Source: UBA11612 sp963976395 (GTDB lineage: Bacteria > Pseudomonadota > Alphaproteobacteria > Rhodospirillales > Rhodospirillaceae). Taken from it: 45,380 nucleotides of DNA. Position 1 is the first letter of the stretch; each line of letters begins with the position of its first letter. The notes beneath the pieces were generated by a model that had not been told where the DNA came from, did no database searches, and worked only from the letters and a program-made list of their open reading frames with translations. The translations under genes were made by a program, and so were the position numbers. Location: contig CAXBLG010000019.1 in assembly GCA_963976395.1 (NCBI GenBank), forward strand, positions 1 to 45,380, in the 5' to 3' direction. Positions 24,089-33,753 of this stretch are shown here, piece by piece.

Positions 24089-26575
24089 ATGTTCAAGAGC
24101 TATTTTACAGTTGCAGTGCGCAACCTGATCGAGAATCGTCTTTATACAGCCATCAATATATTCGGGCTCGTCGTCGGACTCGCGAGTTGCATCCTTATCC
24201 TTCTCTATGTGCGGCATGAAGTTTCGTACGATTCTTGGATCCCTGATGCGGACCGCATCCATCTGGTTCAAACGCGGTTCCAAATTCCTGGTCGCGAGCC
24301 CATCATGGCCGGCGGCACTCCCGGACCGGCCATGGCGGCGCTAACGAAGGATTTCAACGAAATTGAAAGTGCGGTTCGGTTAACGCGGCAAAGCCTTGTC
24401 CTTGCGCGCGGGGCGGATGTCTTTCGCGAAGATGTGATCCTCGCCGATCCGACCTTCTTCGATGTTTTCGATTTACCCCTCGTGAACGGGAACCGCGAGA
24501 CGGCCCTGGCAGATGTTTCATCTGTGTTGCTCTCGGAAAAAGCGGCGCGAAAGTATTTTGGCGATACGCCGCCTCTTGGCCAAGTCCTGCCGATGACGTT
24601 CAATTCAGGACTACGCCGCGACTACAGAGTTGCAGGCGTATTCAAGGATTTTCCTACAAACAGTAATTTCGAATTCACTGTATTAGTACCTATCAATCCG
24701 TCGGACTTCGAGAAGCAACCCTGGGTGCTTGAATCCTGGACTTCGGTGAACGGCGGTCTTTTTCTCAAATTAAAACAAGGTGCGGATGCCGCGGTGATTT
24801 CGAAAGAACTGCCGGAATTCGAGCGCCGGAACATTCCCAATCAATCAATCGGCGGGCAAGATTTCGCGACTTCGGATTTTATAGAGTTGGGGCTGCTGAA
24901 TCTTGAAGACGTTCATTTGCACGGCTGGCAGTCCAGCATTTCGAAAGCGCCGACCGACGAGCGCATAGTTACGGCCTTTGCGGTGGTCGCGGGGATGATT
25001 TTGCTGATCGCCGGCATTAACTTTACCAACCTTGCCACAGCACGCGCGAGTCAGCGAGCGCGTGAGGTCGCATTGCGCAAGGCTCTGGGCGCGCGCCGCG
25101 CGCAACTTGTCTTTCAGTTTTTAGGAGAGTCCGTACTGCTAACGGCCATAGCGTTCATTCTGGCACTTGGGCTCGTTTACATGAGCCTTCCGCTTTACAA
25201 CACGATTCTACAACGCGAACTTGGTCTGGGCATGCTGGCGGGCACAGAACTCGTTGCGTTGATGATCACTTTCATCGTTGCGGTAGGGCTCGTGGCTGGT
25301 TTGTACCCCGCGCTATACCTGTCGCGGTTTTTGCCTGCGCGAATTTTGAAGGCGAACAAATCAGCGGCAGCTGAAGGGTCCGGGCGGCTGCGTATGGCGC
25401 TGGTCATCGTGCAATTCGCCATTTCTATTGGCCTTCTGATCTGTACGACTGTGATCTATTCGCAAACCATCTATGCCAGAAGTATCGATGTTGGATTTGA
25501 TCGAACCAACCTGCTTGTCGTGCGGGCGCCCTTCGGTGATCAGCACGGTACCTTGCGATCTTCGCTGGCATCCGAAGCAGCCAAACTGCCCGGTGTTATG
25601 GCGGTTACGTTATCGGACAACGTGCCGACCGATCCCGGCAGCAACAATAATATTTTTGAAATCCCGGGAAAGCCCAGCCCAAGCCCGATTCTCATCGCGC
25701 AACGGACTGTCGATTACAATTTCTTCGAGACCTACCGAGTTCCGCTTCTTGCCGGACGTTATTTCCAAAATGATCGCGGTGGCGACGACTTTACCGGCTC
25801 CGATGAAGACAAAGTCGCCCGCGGTGGAAACATCATCCTCAATGAAAGCGCTCTTGAAAGTCTCGACCTCCGCACCCCAGAAGACGCTATCGGTAAAACG
25901 TTCTATATCGCCGTCGGCGATGGTGAGGACCAAAGTCAATCGGCGGTGACCGTTGTTGGAGTTGTCGCGGACGTGACGTACATGTCGGTGCGCGACTTCA
26001 ATGAACCCACATTTTACCAGCGCGATGAACAGCGGTTTGGCAACATCACACTGAAACTTAGCAGCGCCTCTTTCAGTGCAACGATCAATGCCGAGATGGA
26101 GCGCCTCTGGCGCGAGCTTGCGCCGACATTGCCATATCGGTCTGAATTCATGGAGGTTCTGATCGAAGAGCAATATCGGGCAGAGGAGGCTGCCGCCACC
26201 ATGTTTGGAGCGTTCAGCGTGCTCGCTATCGTCATCGGCTGTCTTGGTCTTTATGGGCTTGCACTCTTTTCCGCCGAGCGGCGGACCAAGGAAATCGGTA
26301 TTCGAAAAGTTCTAGGCGCACGGGTGCGCGATATAGTGCGACTTTTGGTGATGGAGTTTTCTAAGCCGGTGCTGATCGCAAACCTTATCGCTTGGCCCGT
26401 GGCGTGGTTATTTATGCGTGATTGGCTCGACGCCTTTCAGCAACGCATAGATCTAAGCCCTGTGATTTTTGTAGCCGCCGGTTTGGCTGCCTTGGGCATA
26501 GCCTGGGTCACGGTGGGTAGCCACGCCCTGCGCGCGGCGCGTGAAAATCCGATCCGTGCATTGCGCTACGAATAA
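24089..26575 (+). CDS. FtsX-like ABC permease with two MacB_PCD/FtsX repeats
   Basis: Inner-membrane permease of 828 residues with internal duplication. First half: a helix near the start (YTAINIFGLVVGLASCILILLYV), a periplasmic MacB_PCD domain, then three helices beginning FAVVAGMILLIAGINFTNLATARASQRAREVALRKALGA (split), the FtsX signature. Second half: a helix around ALVIVQFAISIGLLICTTVIY, a second periplasmic domain, then FGAFSVLAIVIGCLGLYGLALFSAERRTKEIGIRKVLGA (split) and the C-terminal HALRAARENPIRALRYE. This eight-helix type usually works in mechanotransmission export or envelope stress rather than classical import. No TolC-type gene is present. 240 bp with nothing recognised follow. 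Confidence 0.9.
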   Translation: MFKSYFTVAVRNLIENRLYTAINIFGLVVGLASCILILLYVRHEVSYDSWIPDADRIHLVQTRFQIPGREPIMAGGTPGPAMAALTKDFNEIESAVRLTRQSLVLARGADVFREDVILADPTFFDVFDLPLVNGNRETALADVSSVLLSEKAARKYFGDTPPLGQVLPMTFNSGLRRDYRVAGVFKDFPTNSNFEFTVLVPINPSDFEKQPWVLESWTSVNGGLFLKLKQGADAAVISKELPEFERRNIPNQSIGGQDFATSDFIELGLLNLEDVHLHGWQSSISKAPTDERIVTAFAVVAGMILLIAGINFTNLATARASQRAREVALRKALGARRAQLVFQFLGESVLLTAIAFILALGLVYMSLPLYNTILQRELGLGMLAGTELVALMITFIVAVGLVAGLYPALYLSRFLPARILKANKSAAAEGSGRLRMALVIVQFAISIGLLICTTVIYSQTIYARSIDVGFDRTNLLVVRAPFGDQHGTLRSSLASEAAKLPGVMAVTLSDNVPTDPGSNNNIFEIPGKPSPSPILIAQRTVDYNFFETYRVPLLAGRYFQNDRGGDDFTGSDEDKVARGGNIILNESALESLDLRTPEDAIGKTFYIAVGDGEDQSQSAVTVVGVVADVTYMSVRDFNEPTFYQRDEQRFGNITLKLSSASFSATINAEMERLWRELAPTLPYRSEFMEVLIEEQYRAEEAAATMFGAFSVLAIVIGCLGLYGLALFSAERRTKEIGIRKVLGARVRDIVRLLVMEFSKPVLIANLIAWPVAWLFMRDWLDAFQQRIDLSPVIFVAAGLAALGIAWVTVGSHALRAARENPIRALRYE

Positions 26576-26815
26576 GAGGGATACATATACCCGGTAAATA
26601 TATTGAATCTGCGGCAGGCCAATAATGAAGCTCGCAGTGGAGTGTTGACTTTCGGTATATAGCCCCGTCGCAAGAAATAAGGTGTGAATGAAGTGGTTTA
26701 TGCTTTCGAAAACAATGGAAGGCCATTGGGGCTTCGATCTCACAATTGTTGGCAGCTATCTTTTCGATTAGTTTGTTGTGCGTACGTCTTCGTTTAAGGA
26801 AAACTCTCGCTTCTC

Positions 26816-27994
26816 ATGCCATCACCAACCCCCACCGCACTCCCGCTCAACATTATGCAGTTCGCGCGCATCTTGCGCCGGGCGGGACTACCTATTGGTC
26901 CGGGCAAGGTCATCACCGCGCTTGAAGCGCTTCAGGTTATCGACATTTCAAACCGCGACGACGTGTACTGGGCGCTGCACAGCGTTCTTGTCAAACGTCA
27001 CGCTCATAGCGAGTTGTTCCGTCTGGCCTTCGACCGGTTCTGGATTGCGCCCGATGCGCCTAGCGCCGATGCATCTATGGACGAGCCTTCCAAACCCCAT
27101 GCAACCGAGCCCGAAGCAACCGCGCAGCCCCGCCGTTTAGACGATGCCTTCGGGACATCGCCGCCGCGCAGCGAAACTGTTCCGTATTCAGAAGAAGAAA
27201 TCGCCGTCAGTTGGTCGGCGGCCGAGCAACTGCGGTCGCAAGATTTTGAAACCATGAGCGCGGCGGAGTGGGCCGAGGCCAAACAGCTTATCGCCACGCT
27301 GCGTTTGCCGATCCCGGAAGTTGTCACGCGCCGTTTTCGTCGTGCCCGCAGCGGTCCGCGTATCGACATGCGGGCAACACTGCGCGCCATGGTGCGCAGC
27401 GGCGGGTTGATTGACCTTCAACGCAAGGCGCGGATTAAACGCCATCCGCCGCTGGTGGTGTTGTGCGACATCTCCGGTTCCATGACGCCCTATGCGCGCA
27501 TGTTGCTGCACTTCCTGCATGCCATCACCAACGACCGCGACCGTGTGCAGACTTTTTTATTTGGCACGCGTCTTACCAATGTATCGCGCTATATGGCGCA
27601 CCGCGACCCGGACGATGCGGTGGCGCGTGTCGGCGCGGCGGTGGAAGACTGGTCCGGCGGTACGCGCATCGGCGCAACGCTCAGCCGGTTCAATCGCTTG
27701 TGGTCGCGCCGGGTGCTGGGGCAGGGCGCGGTGGTGTTGCTGATCACCGATGGGCTAGACCGCGACAGCGGCGAGGGGGTGGCCGCCGAAATGCGCCGCT
27801 TGCACGGCTCCTGCCGCCGCCTCATCTGGCTCAACCCGTTGCTGCGCTATGAGGCGTTCGAGCCGAAGTCGGCGGGCATCCGCGCCATGCTGCCGCATGT
27901 AGACGACTTTCGCCCGGTCCATAACTTAGATAGTCTGGCGGACTTGGTAGCCGCGCTGGGCGAGCGTTCACCCGTGCGCCGGACTGCCGCGTAA
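26816..27994 (+). CDS. coxE: CoxE-like VWA-domain protein (molybdenum hydroxylase maturation)
   Basis: Cytosolic accessory protein of 392 residues. The N-terminal part (LNIMQFARILRRAGLPIGPGKV) and RRFRRARSGPRIDMRATLRAMVRSGG match the CoxE family. The C-terminal von Willebrand A domain has a full MIDAS: DISGS (218-222), GGTRIG (281-286) and TDG (311-313). In carboxydotrophs CoxE acts with the AAA+ ATPase CoxD to finish the Cu-Mo site of CO dehydrogenase; related VWA proteins serve other molybdenum hydroxylases. No coxD lies next to it here. XdhC-like genes follow 33 bp downstream, supporting the molybdenum context. Confidence 0.87.
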   Translation: MPSPTPTALPLNIMQFARILRRAGLPIGPGKVITALEALQVIDISNRDDVYWALHSVLVKRHAHSELFRLAFDRFWIAPDAPSADASMDEPSKPHATEPEATAQPRRLDDAFGTSPPRSETVPYSEEEIAVSWSAAEQLRSQDFETMSAAEWAEAKQLIATLRLPIPEVVTRRFRRARSGPRIDMRATLRAMVRSGGLIDLQRKARIKRHPPLVVLCDISGSMTPYARMLLHFLHAITNDRDRVQTFLFGTRLTNVSRYMAHRDPDDAVARVGAAVEDWSGGTRIGATLSRFNRLWSRRVLGQGAVVLLITDGLDRDSGEGVAAEMRRLHGSCRRLIWLNPLLRYEAFEPKSAGIRAMLPHVDDFRPVHNLDSLADLVAALGERSPVRRTAA

Positions 27995-28027
27995 ACCGTA
28001 TTCAACCCCGGCGGTCGTATTGGTTTC

Positions 28028-28387
28028 ATGAGCACATCCTCAGTATCCCCTGATCTCACCGCGTCGATCGAGCCGGTCGATCCCCTCACGCAGATCAGTG
28101 AATGGGCCGCGCGCGGCCAGAAGGCGGCGCTCGCCACCGTGGTCTCGACCTGGGGCTCTAGTCCGCGCCCGGCTGGCAGCCATCTCGCTATCAACGAGTC
28201 CGGCGACTTCGTCGGCTCGGTCTCCGGCGGCTGTATTGAAGGGGCGGTGGTTGAAGCGGCCCTGGATACAATCAAAACGGGAGAAGTGAAACTTCTCGAG
28301 TATGGCGTGACCAACGAAATGGCCTGGGAAGTGGGTCTCGCCTGCGGCGGGAAGGTCGCGGTATTCGTAGAGCCAATTCGCGCATGA
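28028..28387 (+). CDS. XdhC/CoxI-family protein, N-terminal domain
   Basis: Protein of 119 residues corresponding to the XdhC_CoxI N-terminal domain alone. It has LATVVSTWGSSPRPAGSHLAI and the hallmark GSVSGGCIEGAVVEAAL, then LLEYGVTNEMAWEVGLACGGKVAVFVEP. XdhC proteins carry and insert sulfurated molybdenum cofactor into xanthine dehydrogenase-type enzymes. Here the two usual domains are encoded as separate genes overlapping by 4 bp (ATGA), as in some CoxI/CoxF arrangements. Confidence 0.88.
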   Translation: MSTSSVSPDLTASIEPVDPLTQISEWAARGQKAALATVVSTWGSSPRPAGSHLAINESGDFVGSVSGGCIEGAVVEAALDTIKTGEVKLLEYGVTNEMAWEVGLACGGKVAVFVEPIRA

Positions 28388-29070
28388 AACCGCAGCTTTT
28401 GACCGCTTTAACCGTGCACCGTAAGCACAAAACCGCGTGTGCAACGGTTACAAACGTGCACACGGGACAGCAAATATTGCTTTTTGAAGGCGGCGAAACC
28501 GGTGATTTAGAGCTCAGCGAGGCGCAGAAAAGAGCTGTTTTGCGGCGTATGGCGGCCGATAAATCCGGTCTGGACGGCGATCTGTTCGTCCGCGTGTACG
28601 CGCCACCGGCCCGCTTGGTGATCATCGGCGCGGTTCATATCGCTCAATTTCTCGCGCCTATGGCCAAGTTGGCCGGTTTTGACGTCACCGTGATCGATCC
28701 GCGTGAGGCGTTTGTGCGCTCGGGAAGCCTGTCGGGCGTCTCCGCCATCGTCGCCTGGCCGGACGAGGGCCTGAACGGCATCAAACCTGACACCAGAACC
28801 GCAATCGTAACCCTCACCCACGACCCGAAGCTCGACGATCCGGCCCTTGTGGCCGCGCTGCGTTCGCCGGCGTTTTATATCGGCGCCCTGGGGTCGAAGA
28901 AAAATCACGCAAAGCGACTGGAAAGACTGGTAGCCGAGGGCTTTAGCACCGATGATCTAGCCCGCATTAACGGTCCGGTCGGCCTTGCCATCAACGCGCA
29001 AAGCCCGGCCGAAATCGCCGTGTCGATTATGGCGCAAGTCATTGAAAACCTTCGCAGGGAGACAGCATGA
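28384..29070 (+). CDS. XdhC/CoxI-family protein, Rossmann domain
   Basis: Protein of 228 residues supplying the second XdhC domain. The nucleotide-binding fold starts LVIIGAVHIAQFLAPMAKLAGFDVTVIDPREAF (split), and the conserved YIGALGSKKNHAKRLERL and INGPVGLAINAQSPAEIAVSIMAQVI are present. It should pair with the product of the preceding overlapping gene to bind molybdenum cofactor. Its stop overlaps the start of the MoeA/MobA-like gene by 4 bp (ATGA), so all three are probably translationally coupled. Confidence 0.9.
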   Translation: MKPQLLTALTVHRKHKTACATVTNVHTGQQILLFEGGETGDLELSEAQKRAVLRRMAADKSGLDGDLFVRVYAPPARLVIIGAVHIAQFLAPMAKLAGFDVTVIDPREAFVRSGSLSGVSAIVAWPDEGLNGIKPDTRTAIVTLTHDPKLDDPALVAALRSPAFYIGALGSKKNHAKRLERLVAEGFSTDDLARINGPVGLAINAQSPAEIAVSIMAQVIENLRRETA

Positions 29071-30683
29071 AATTCGGTCCGGTCCCCATTGCTGACGCCG
29101 ACGGCCTGATTCTCGCGCACACGTTCCGACGCGGCGAAGTGACCTTCAAGAAGGGCCATGTGATTGATGCCGAAGACATTGCCGCGCTTCAGACTTTGGG
29201 TGTGAGTGAAATTATTGGCGCCCGTCTTGAGTCCGGCGACGTGCCCGAAGACGCTGCCGCCGCGCGCATCGCCCATAAACTTTGTGGTGATAATATAACA
29301 GTCTCCGACGCGCGCACCGGGCGCTGCAATTTGATCGCCAAAAACGACGGCCTGGTTCTTATAAACCCCGCTGAAATCAACGCGGTAAACCAGATCAACG
29401 AAACCATTACGGTCGCCACCCTGGCCGATAAGGCGCCCGCGAAAGCCGGGCAGATTGTCGCGACCGTCAAGATCATTCCGTTCGCCGTGGCCGCGCGGAT
29501 TTTGCACCATGCCGAGGCCGCGCTGCATCAATCCGCAGTCTCATTAAGCCCCTATAAATCCAAGCGTTTTGCGATTCTCAGCACCCTCGCGCCGGGGCTC
29601 AAGGACAGCGTGGTAGCCTCCACCGAAGCCCTGACCCGCCGCCGGGTTGAAGCGCTTGGCGGGACGGTCATAAGCTCCGCCCAGACCATGCATGTCGCCG
29701 CCGATATCGCCAACGAAGTGCGGAAAGCCGCGGCTAACAAGGCCGACGTGCTGCTGATCATCGGCGCGTCCGCGACCGTTGATCGCGGTGATGTTGCGCC
29801 TGCCGGAATCGTCGCTGCTGGCGGCGTGGTCGATCATTTCGGCATGCCGGTTGATCCCGGCAATCTGTTGGTGCTTGGCGAAGTCGATGAAATGCCGGTA
29901 CTCGTTCTGCCCGGCTGCGCGCGCTCGCCCAAACTCAACGGTGTCGATTGGGTGATGCAGCGCATCGCCGCTAACGTGCCGGTCGGTCACGCAGAAATCA
30001 TGGCGATGGGCGTCGGTGGGCTTTTGGTCGATACGCCTGTACGTCCGCTACCGCGCGACCGGGCGGTAATAGAGAAGAAAGCTGCAGATAAGCCGACCGT
30101 CGCCGCGCTTGTTTTGGCGGCTGGTCAGTCGCGCCGCATGGAAGGTCAAAACAAACTGCTAATGAAAATAGACGGGACGCCGCTTGTGCGACGCACGGTC
30201 GAAACAGTCATGGCTTCCACTGCTGATCAAGTGGTGGTGGTCACGGGTCACCAGGACACCGAGGTCCGTGACGCCTTGAAGGGTTTGGATGTAACGATTG
30301 TTCACAATCCCCAATTTGCCGATGGATTATCTACATCTCTTGCTGCGGGCCTGGACGGGCTGGATGTCGATGCGGCTCTTGTGTGTCTCGGAGATATGCC
30401 GGCGGTGGCTGCGGGTCATATTAACCAGTTGATCACTGCGTTCGATCCGGAAAATGGCCGTGCGATTGGCGTTCCGGCTCATAACGGTAAGCGTGGAAAT
30501 CCGGTGCTTTGGGCCAGATCTTTTTTCGATGATATGCGCGGCGTGTCCGGTGATGTCGGTGCGCGCCATCTAATCGGTGCCAACGAGAGCCTTGTTTATG
30601 AAGTGGAATTTGGTGACACTGCTGTTCTGACGGATCTTGATACGCCGGAGCAGTGGTCGGAGTACTTGTCCAAGCCATCCTAG
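29067..30683 (+). CDS. Fused molybdopterin-binding / MobA-like nucleotidyltransferase
   Basis: Two-domain cytosolic enzyme of 538 residues. The N-terminal ~335 residues form a MoeA/CinA-like molybdopterin-binding domain (LIIGASATVDRGDVAPAGI, VLVLPGCARSPKLNG). From about 345 a nucleotidyltransferase domain begins with VLAAGQSRRMEGQNKLLM, then VVVVTGHQDTEV, ALVCLGDMPAV and GKRGNPVLWARSFF, typical of MocA, which makes molybdopterin cytosine dinucleotide. MCD is the cofactor form used by CO dehydrogenase and many aldehyde-type hydroxylases, matching the CoxE and XdhC neighbours. The enzymes served are not encoded in the window. Confidence 0.88.
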   Translation: MKFGPVPIADADGLILAHTFRRGEVTFKKGHVIDAEDIAALQTLGVSEIIGARLESGDVPEDAAAARIAHKLCGDNITVSDARTGRCNLIAKNDGLVLINPAEINAVNQINETITVATLADKAPAKAGQIVATVKIIPFAVAARILHHAEAALHQSAVSLSPYKSKRFAILSTLAPGLKDSVVASTEALTRRRVEALGGTVISSAQTMHVAADIANEVRKAAANKADVLLIIGASATVDRGDVAPAGIVAAGGVVDHFGMPVDPGNLLVLGEVDEMPVLVLPGCARSPKLNGVDWVMQRIAANVPVGHAEIMAMGVGGLLVDTPVRPLPRDRAVIEKKAADKPTVAALVLAAGQSRRMEGQNKLLMKIDGTPLVRRTVETVMASTADQVVVVTGHQDTEVRDALKGLDVTIVHNPQFADGLSTSLAAGLDGLDVDAALVCLGDMPAVAAGHINQLITAFDPENGRAIGVPAHNGKRGNPVLWARSFFDDMRGVSGDVGARHLIGANESLVYEVEFGDTAVLTDLDTPEQWSEYLSKPS

Positions 30684-30725
30684 CTTTCGGTGCGTTGTTT
30701 TTCTGCGTCTGCAAGGGGAGGGACC

Positions 30726-31769
30726 ATGCCTGACGCCGGCGGTCAGTCGCACAAGACTGACGTTATTATTATTGGTGCGGGGCCGGTCGGCCTGTTCGCG
30801 GTTTTTGAATTGGGTTTGCTCGGTTTGTCGTGCCATGTCATCGACATTCTCGACCGGCCCGGCGGGCAGTGCGCAGAACTTTATCCCGAAAAACCCATCC
30901 TCGACATTCCAAGCCGCCTGAAAGTCACGGGCCAGGAATTGACCGACGATTTGATGGCGCAAGTCCAACCCTTCAGCCCAACTTTTCATTTTCAGCAGAT
31001 GGCGGAAAAAGTTGAGAAACTGGACAACGGCCATTGGCGCCTGACGACCGATATGGCGACCGTCGTCGAAGCGCCGGTGATAGTGATTGCCGGAGGCGGT
31101 GGCAGTTTCACACCGAAGAAACCAAAGATCGAGGGCATCGAAGCGTTTGAAGGTACGTCTGTGTTTTATTCGGTGCGAAAGATGGAGCAATTCAAGGGCA
31201 AACACGTTCTCATAGCCGGCGGCGGTGATTCCGCGCTGGATTGGACCGTCAATCTCAATCCCATCGTTGCCAGCATGACTCTTGTCCATCGCCGCAATGA
31301 ATTTCGCGGTATGCAGGCGACAGTCGATCAAATGTATGCGCTTGAGAAAGAGGGAAAGGTTAATCTTCAGATCGGCGACATTGTCAGACTTAATGGCGAA
31401 AACGGCCAAGTCAGCTCTGTGACCATGAAGTCCAAGGACACCAAAGAAGAAGTTGAACTTCCCTGCGATACGGTTCTGCCGTTTTACGGACTGACCATGA
31501 AGTTGGGTCCGATCGCCAACTGGGGCATCAATCTGGAAAATAACCGCATCCCCGTGGACACGGAAAAGTTCGAAACCACGGAAAAAGGCATCTTCTGTAT
31601 TGGTGATATGTGCACTTATCCGGGCAAACTGAAGCTTATCTTGTCCGGTTTTCATGAATCGGCCTTGATGGCGCATGGTTGTTTCCATTATGCAAGGCCC
31701 GACCAGAAGCTGAGGTTCGAGCACACGACCTCTAGTTCCTCTATCCAGGCCAAGTTGGGCGCCTCCTAA
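30726..31769 (+). CDS. Ferredoxin--NADP+ reductase, thioredoxin-reductase-like type
   Basis: Flavoenzyme of 347 residues that transfers electrons between NADPH and ferredoxin. FAD site VIIIGAGPVGLFAVFELG near the start, PGGQCAELYPEKPILDIP next to it, NAD(P) site VLIAGGGDSALDW, and FCIGDMCTYPGKLKLILSGFHE near the end are all present. It lacks the CxxC redox pair of true thioredoxin reductases, as expected for YumC-type FNR. ATG 30726 has GGGGAGGGACC upstream; an earlier in-frame ATG adds 12 unrelated residues. A 2Fe-2S ferredoxin gene follows 35 bp later and is the probable partner. Confidence 0.92.
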   Translation: MPDAGGQSHKTDVIIIGAGPVGLFAVFELGLLGLSCHVIDILDRPGGQCAELYPEKPILDIPSRLKVTGQELTDDLMAQVQPFSPTFHFQQMAEKVEKLDNGHWRLTTDMATVVEAPVIVIAGGGGSFTPKKPKIEGIEAFEGTSVFYSVRKMEQFKGKHVLIAGGGDSALDWTVNLNPIVASMTLVHRRNEFRGMQATVDQMYALEKEGKVNLQIGDIVRLNGENGQVSSVTMKSKDTKEEVELPCDTVLPFYGLTMKLGPIANWGINLENNRIPVDTEKFETTEKGIFCIGDMCTYPGKLKLILSGFHESALMAHGCFHYARPDQKLRFEHTTSSSSIQAKLGAS

Positions 31770-31804
31770 AATCGTCCGCCGGTCCGGGCACGTGAAGGGC
31801 CGCT

Positions 31805-32125
31805 ATGAAGATTGTTGTCACCCTGCCGGGCGGCGAAACTAAAATTGTGAATGCTGTGCCGGGAAATACCGTCATGGACACCATGCGCGTTGCGCGCCTG
31901 CCTGTCCGTGCGGAGTGCGGCGGGGCTATGGCCTGTGCGACTTGCCATGTGGTGGTTGACCCGGAATGGGTCGGCAAGGTGGGGCGTCCAGGCGATGAAG
32001 AGTCCGACTTACTCGAAGAATCGATTTACAAGACGGACGCGTCGCGCCTCGCGTGCCAAATTATTATAAAAGATGCGCTGGATGGACTGCGGGTTGCCCT
32101 TCAGCCCGATGCGTTCGAAGAGTAG
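31805..32125 (+). CDS. 2Fe-2S ferredoxin, adrenodoxin type
   Basis: Electron carrier of 106 residues with cluster ligands Cys38, Cys44, Cys47 and Cys84 (ECGGAMACATCHV, then RLACQI), the CX5CX2CX36C spacing of vertebrate-type/ISC ferredoxins. It also has the GNTVMDTMRVA start and acidic helix DEESDLLEE that docks reductases. The gene lies between its likely reductase and prfC, 3 bp before the latter. It may feed a P450, Fe-S assembly or a hydroxylase; none of these is encoded in the window. Confidence 0.92.
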   Translation: MKIVVTLPGGETKIVNAVPGNTVMDTMRVARLPVRAECGGAMACATCHVVVDPEWVGKVGRPGDEESDLLEESIYKTDASRLACQIIIKDALDGLRVALQPDAFEE

Positions 32126-32128
32126 GTC

Positions 32129-33718
32129 ATGGCAAGTTTAAAAGAGCAGGTTGCGCGTCGGCGTACTTTCGCGATCATTTCACACCCGGATGCCGGTAAA
32201 ACGACATTGACGGAAAAGCTGCTGCTGTTCGGCGGTGCGATTCAGCTGGCCGGAGCGGTGAAAGCAAAAGGTGAGCGGCGCCGGGCGCGTTCGGACTGGA
32301 TGAAAGTCGAACAAGAGCGCGGCATTTCCGTCACGTCTGCGGTTATGACCTATGATTACGAAGGACATACTTTCAATTTGCTCGACACGCCGGGCCACGA
32401 AGACTTTAGCGAAGACACCTACCGCACACTGACGGCTGTGGATTCAGCCGTCATGGTGCTGGACGTGGCGAAAGGTATTGAAACTCAGACGCTGAAGCTG
32501 TTTGAAGTTTGCCGTTTACGCGACATGCCTATCGTGACTTTCGTCAATAAACTGGACCGGGAAGGGCAAGACCCTTTCGCGCTGCTGGAAGAAATTGAGA
32601 GCCGCCTGGCACTTGATGTCTCGCCTGTTAGTTGGCCCATCGGGATGGGGCGAGACTTCTTAGGTTGTTACGACTTGGTTCGCGACAAACTTATTTTGAT
32701 GGCGCGCAGCAAGGGCGAGAAGCTGGACGAGGGCATTGAGTGTAACGGCCTTGAAGATTCCAAGCTTGACGAACTCTTGCCGCCCGATGCGGTCAAGAAA
32801 CTGCGTGAAGACGTGGATATGGTCCGTGGACTTTGTAAGCCGTTTGATAGGGAAGCCTATCTTGAAGGCCACATGACGCCGGTCTATTTCGGCAGCGCGC
32901 TGAATAACTTCGGAGTCCGAGAGATATTGCAAGGACTGGCGGAGTTTGCGCCGCCGCCGCAACCAAGCCCTGCCGCAGAGCGCTCTATTGCGCCCGAGGA
33001 AACCAAGGTTTCCGGATTCGTTTTTAAAATTCAAGCGAACATGGACCCGAAGCATCGCGATCGTATCGCTTTTGTGCGTCTATCGTCCGGGCACTTTAAA
33101 CGGGGTGCGAAATTGCTTCATGTGAGGTCCGGCAAGATACTCCCGGTACACAACCCCCAGCTCTTTCTTGCGCAAGACCGGGCGACAGCGGAGGAAGCGT
33201 GGCCGGGTGATATCATCGGTATTCCCAACCATGGAAACTTACGCATTGGTGACACTTTGACCGAGGGTGAAGAGCTTCATATCACCGGCATTCCAACCTT
33301 CGCGCCAGAACTCCTTAAAACCGTGCGTCCTCTTGACCCTATGAAAGCCAAGCATGTGGGGCGCGCCTTGCAACAGTTGGCGGAAGAAGGCGCCGCCAGC
33401 GTATTTAAACCCCGCTTCGGCACCGACTGGATTGTTGGAGTGGTTGGCGCTTTGCAGTTTGATGTATTGGCGGACCGCATACGGTCCGAATACGATGTCC
33501 CCGTGAAATTTGAAATGACCGAACTGTATACGGCCAGATGGATTCAAGCTGCCGATCACGCCACGCTTAAGAAGTTCATGGACAACAACCGTATCAGCGT
33601 CGCGGATGACCACGACGGGGCGCCGGTATTTCTGGCGCGCAACGCTTGGCATTTAAATCGTGCTCAAGAGGATAGTCCTGAAATCACATTTTTAAAGACC
33701 AGGGAATTAGTGCGATAA
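32129..33718 (+). CDS. prfC: Peptide chain release factor 3
   Basis: Translational GTPase of 529 residues that recycles RF1/RF2 from the ribosome. G1 ISHPDAGKTT, switch I region WMKVEQERGISVTSAVM, G3 DTPGHEDFSEDTYRTL, and G4 NKLDREG are intact. The central and C-terminal domains match RF3 (VFKIQANMDPKHRDRIAFVRLSSG split, VVGALQFDVLADRI). It starts 3 bp after the ferredoxin stop, so it is probably co-transcribed with the electron-transfer pair, with no obvious functional link. Confidence 0.95.
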   Translation: MASLKEQVARRRTFAIISHPDAGKTTLTEKLLLFGGAIQLAGAVKAKGERRRARSDWMKVEQERGISVTSAVMTYDYEGHTFNLLDTPGHEDFSEDTYRTLTAVDSAVMVLDVAKGIETQTLKLFEVCRLRDMPIVTFVNKLDREGQDPFALLEEIESRLALDVSPVSWPIGMGRDFLGCYDLVRDKLILMARSKGEKLDEGIECNGLEDSKLDELLPPDAVKKLREDVDMVRGLCKPFDREAYLEGHMTPVYFGSALNNFGVREILQGLAEFAPPPQPSPAAERSIAPEETKVSGFVFKIQANMDPKHRDRIAFVRLSSGHFKRGAKLLHVRSGKILPVHNPQLFLAQDRATAEEAWPGDIIGIPNHGNLRIGDTLTEGEELHITGIPTFAPELLKTVRPLDPMKAKHVGRALQQLAEEGAASVFKPRFGTDWIVGVVGALQFDVLADRIRSEYDVPVKFEMTELYTARWIQAADHATLKKFMDNNRISVADDHDGAPVFLARNAWHLNRAQEDSPEITFLKTRELVR

Positions 33719-33753
33719 ATTTAAATCGGTTTCATAACGAAGGGACAAATGTA

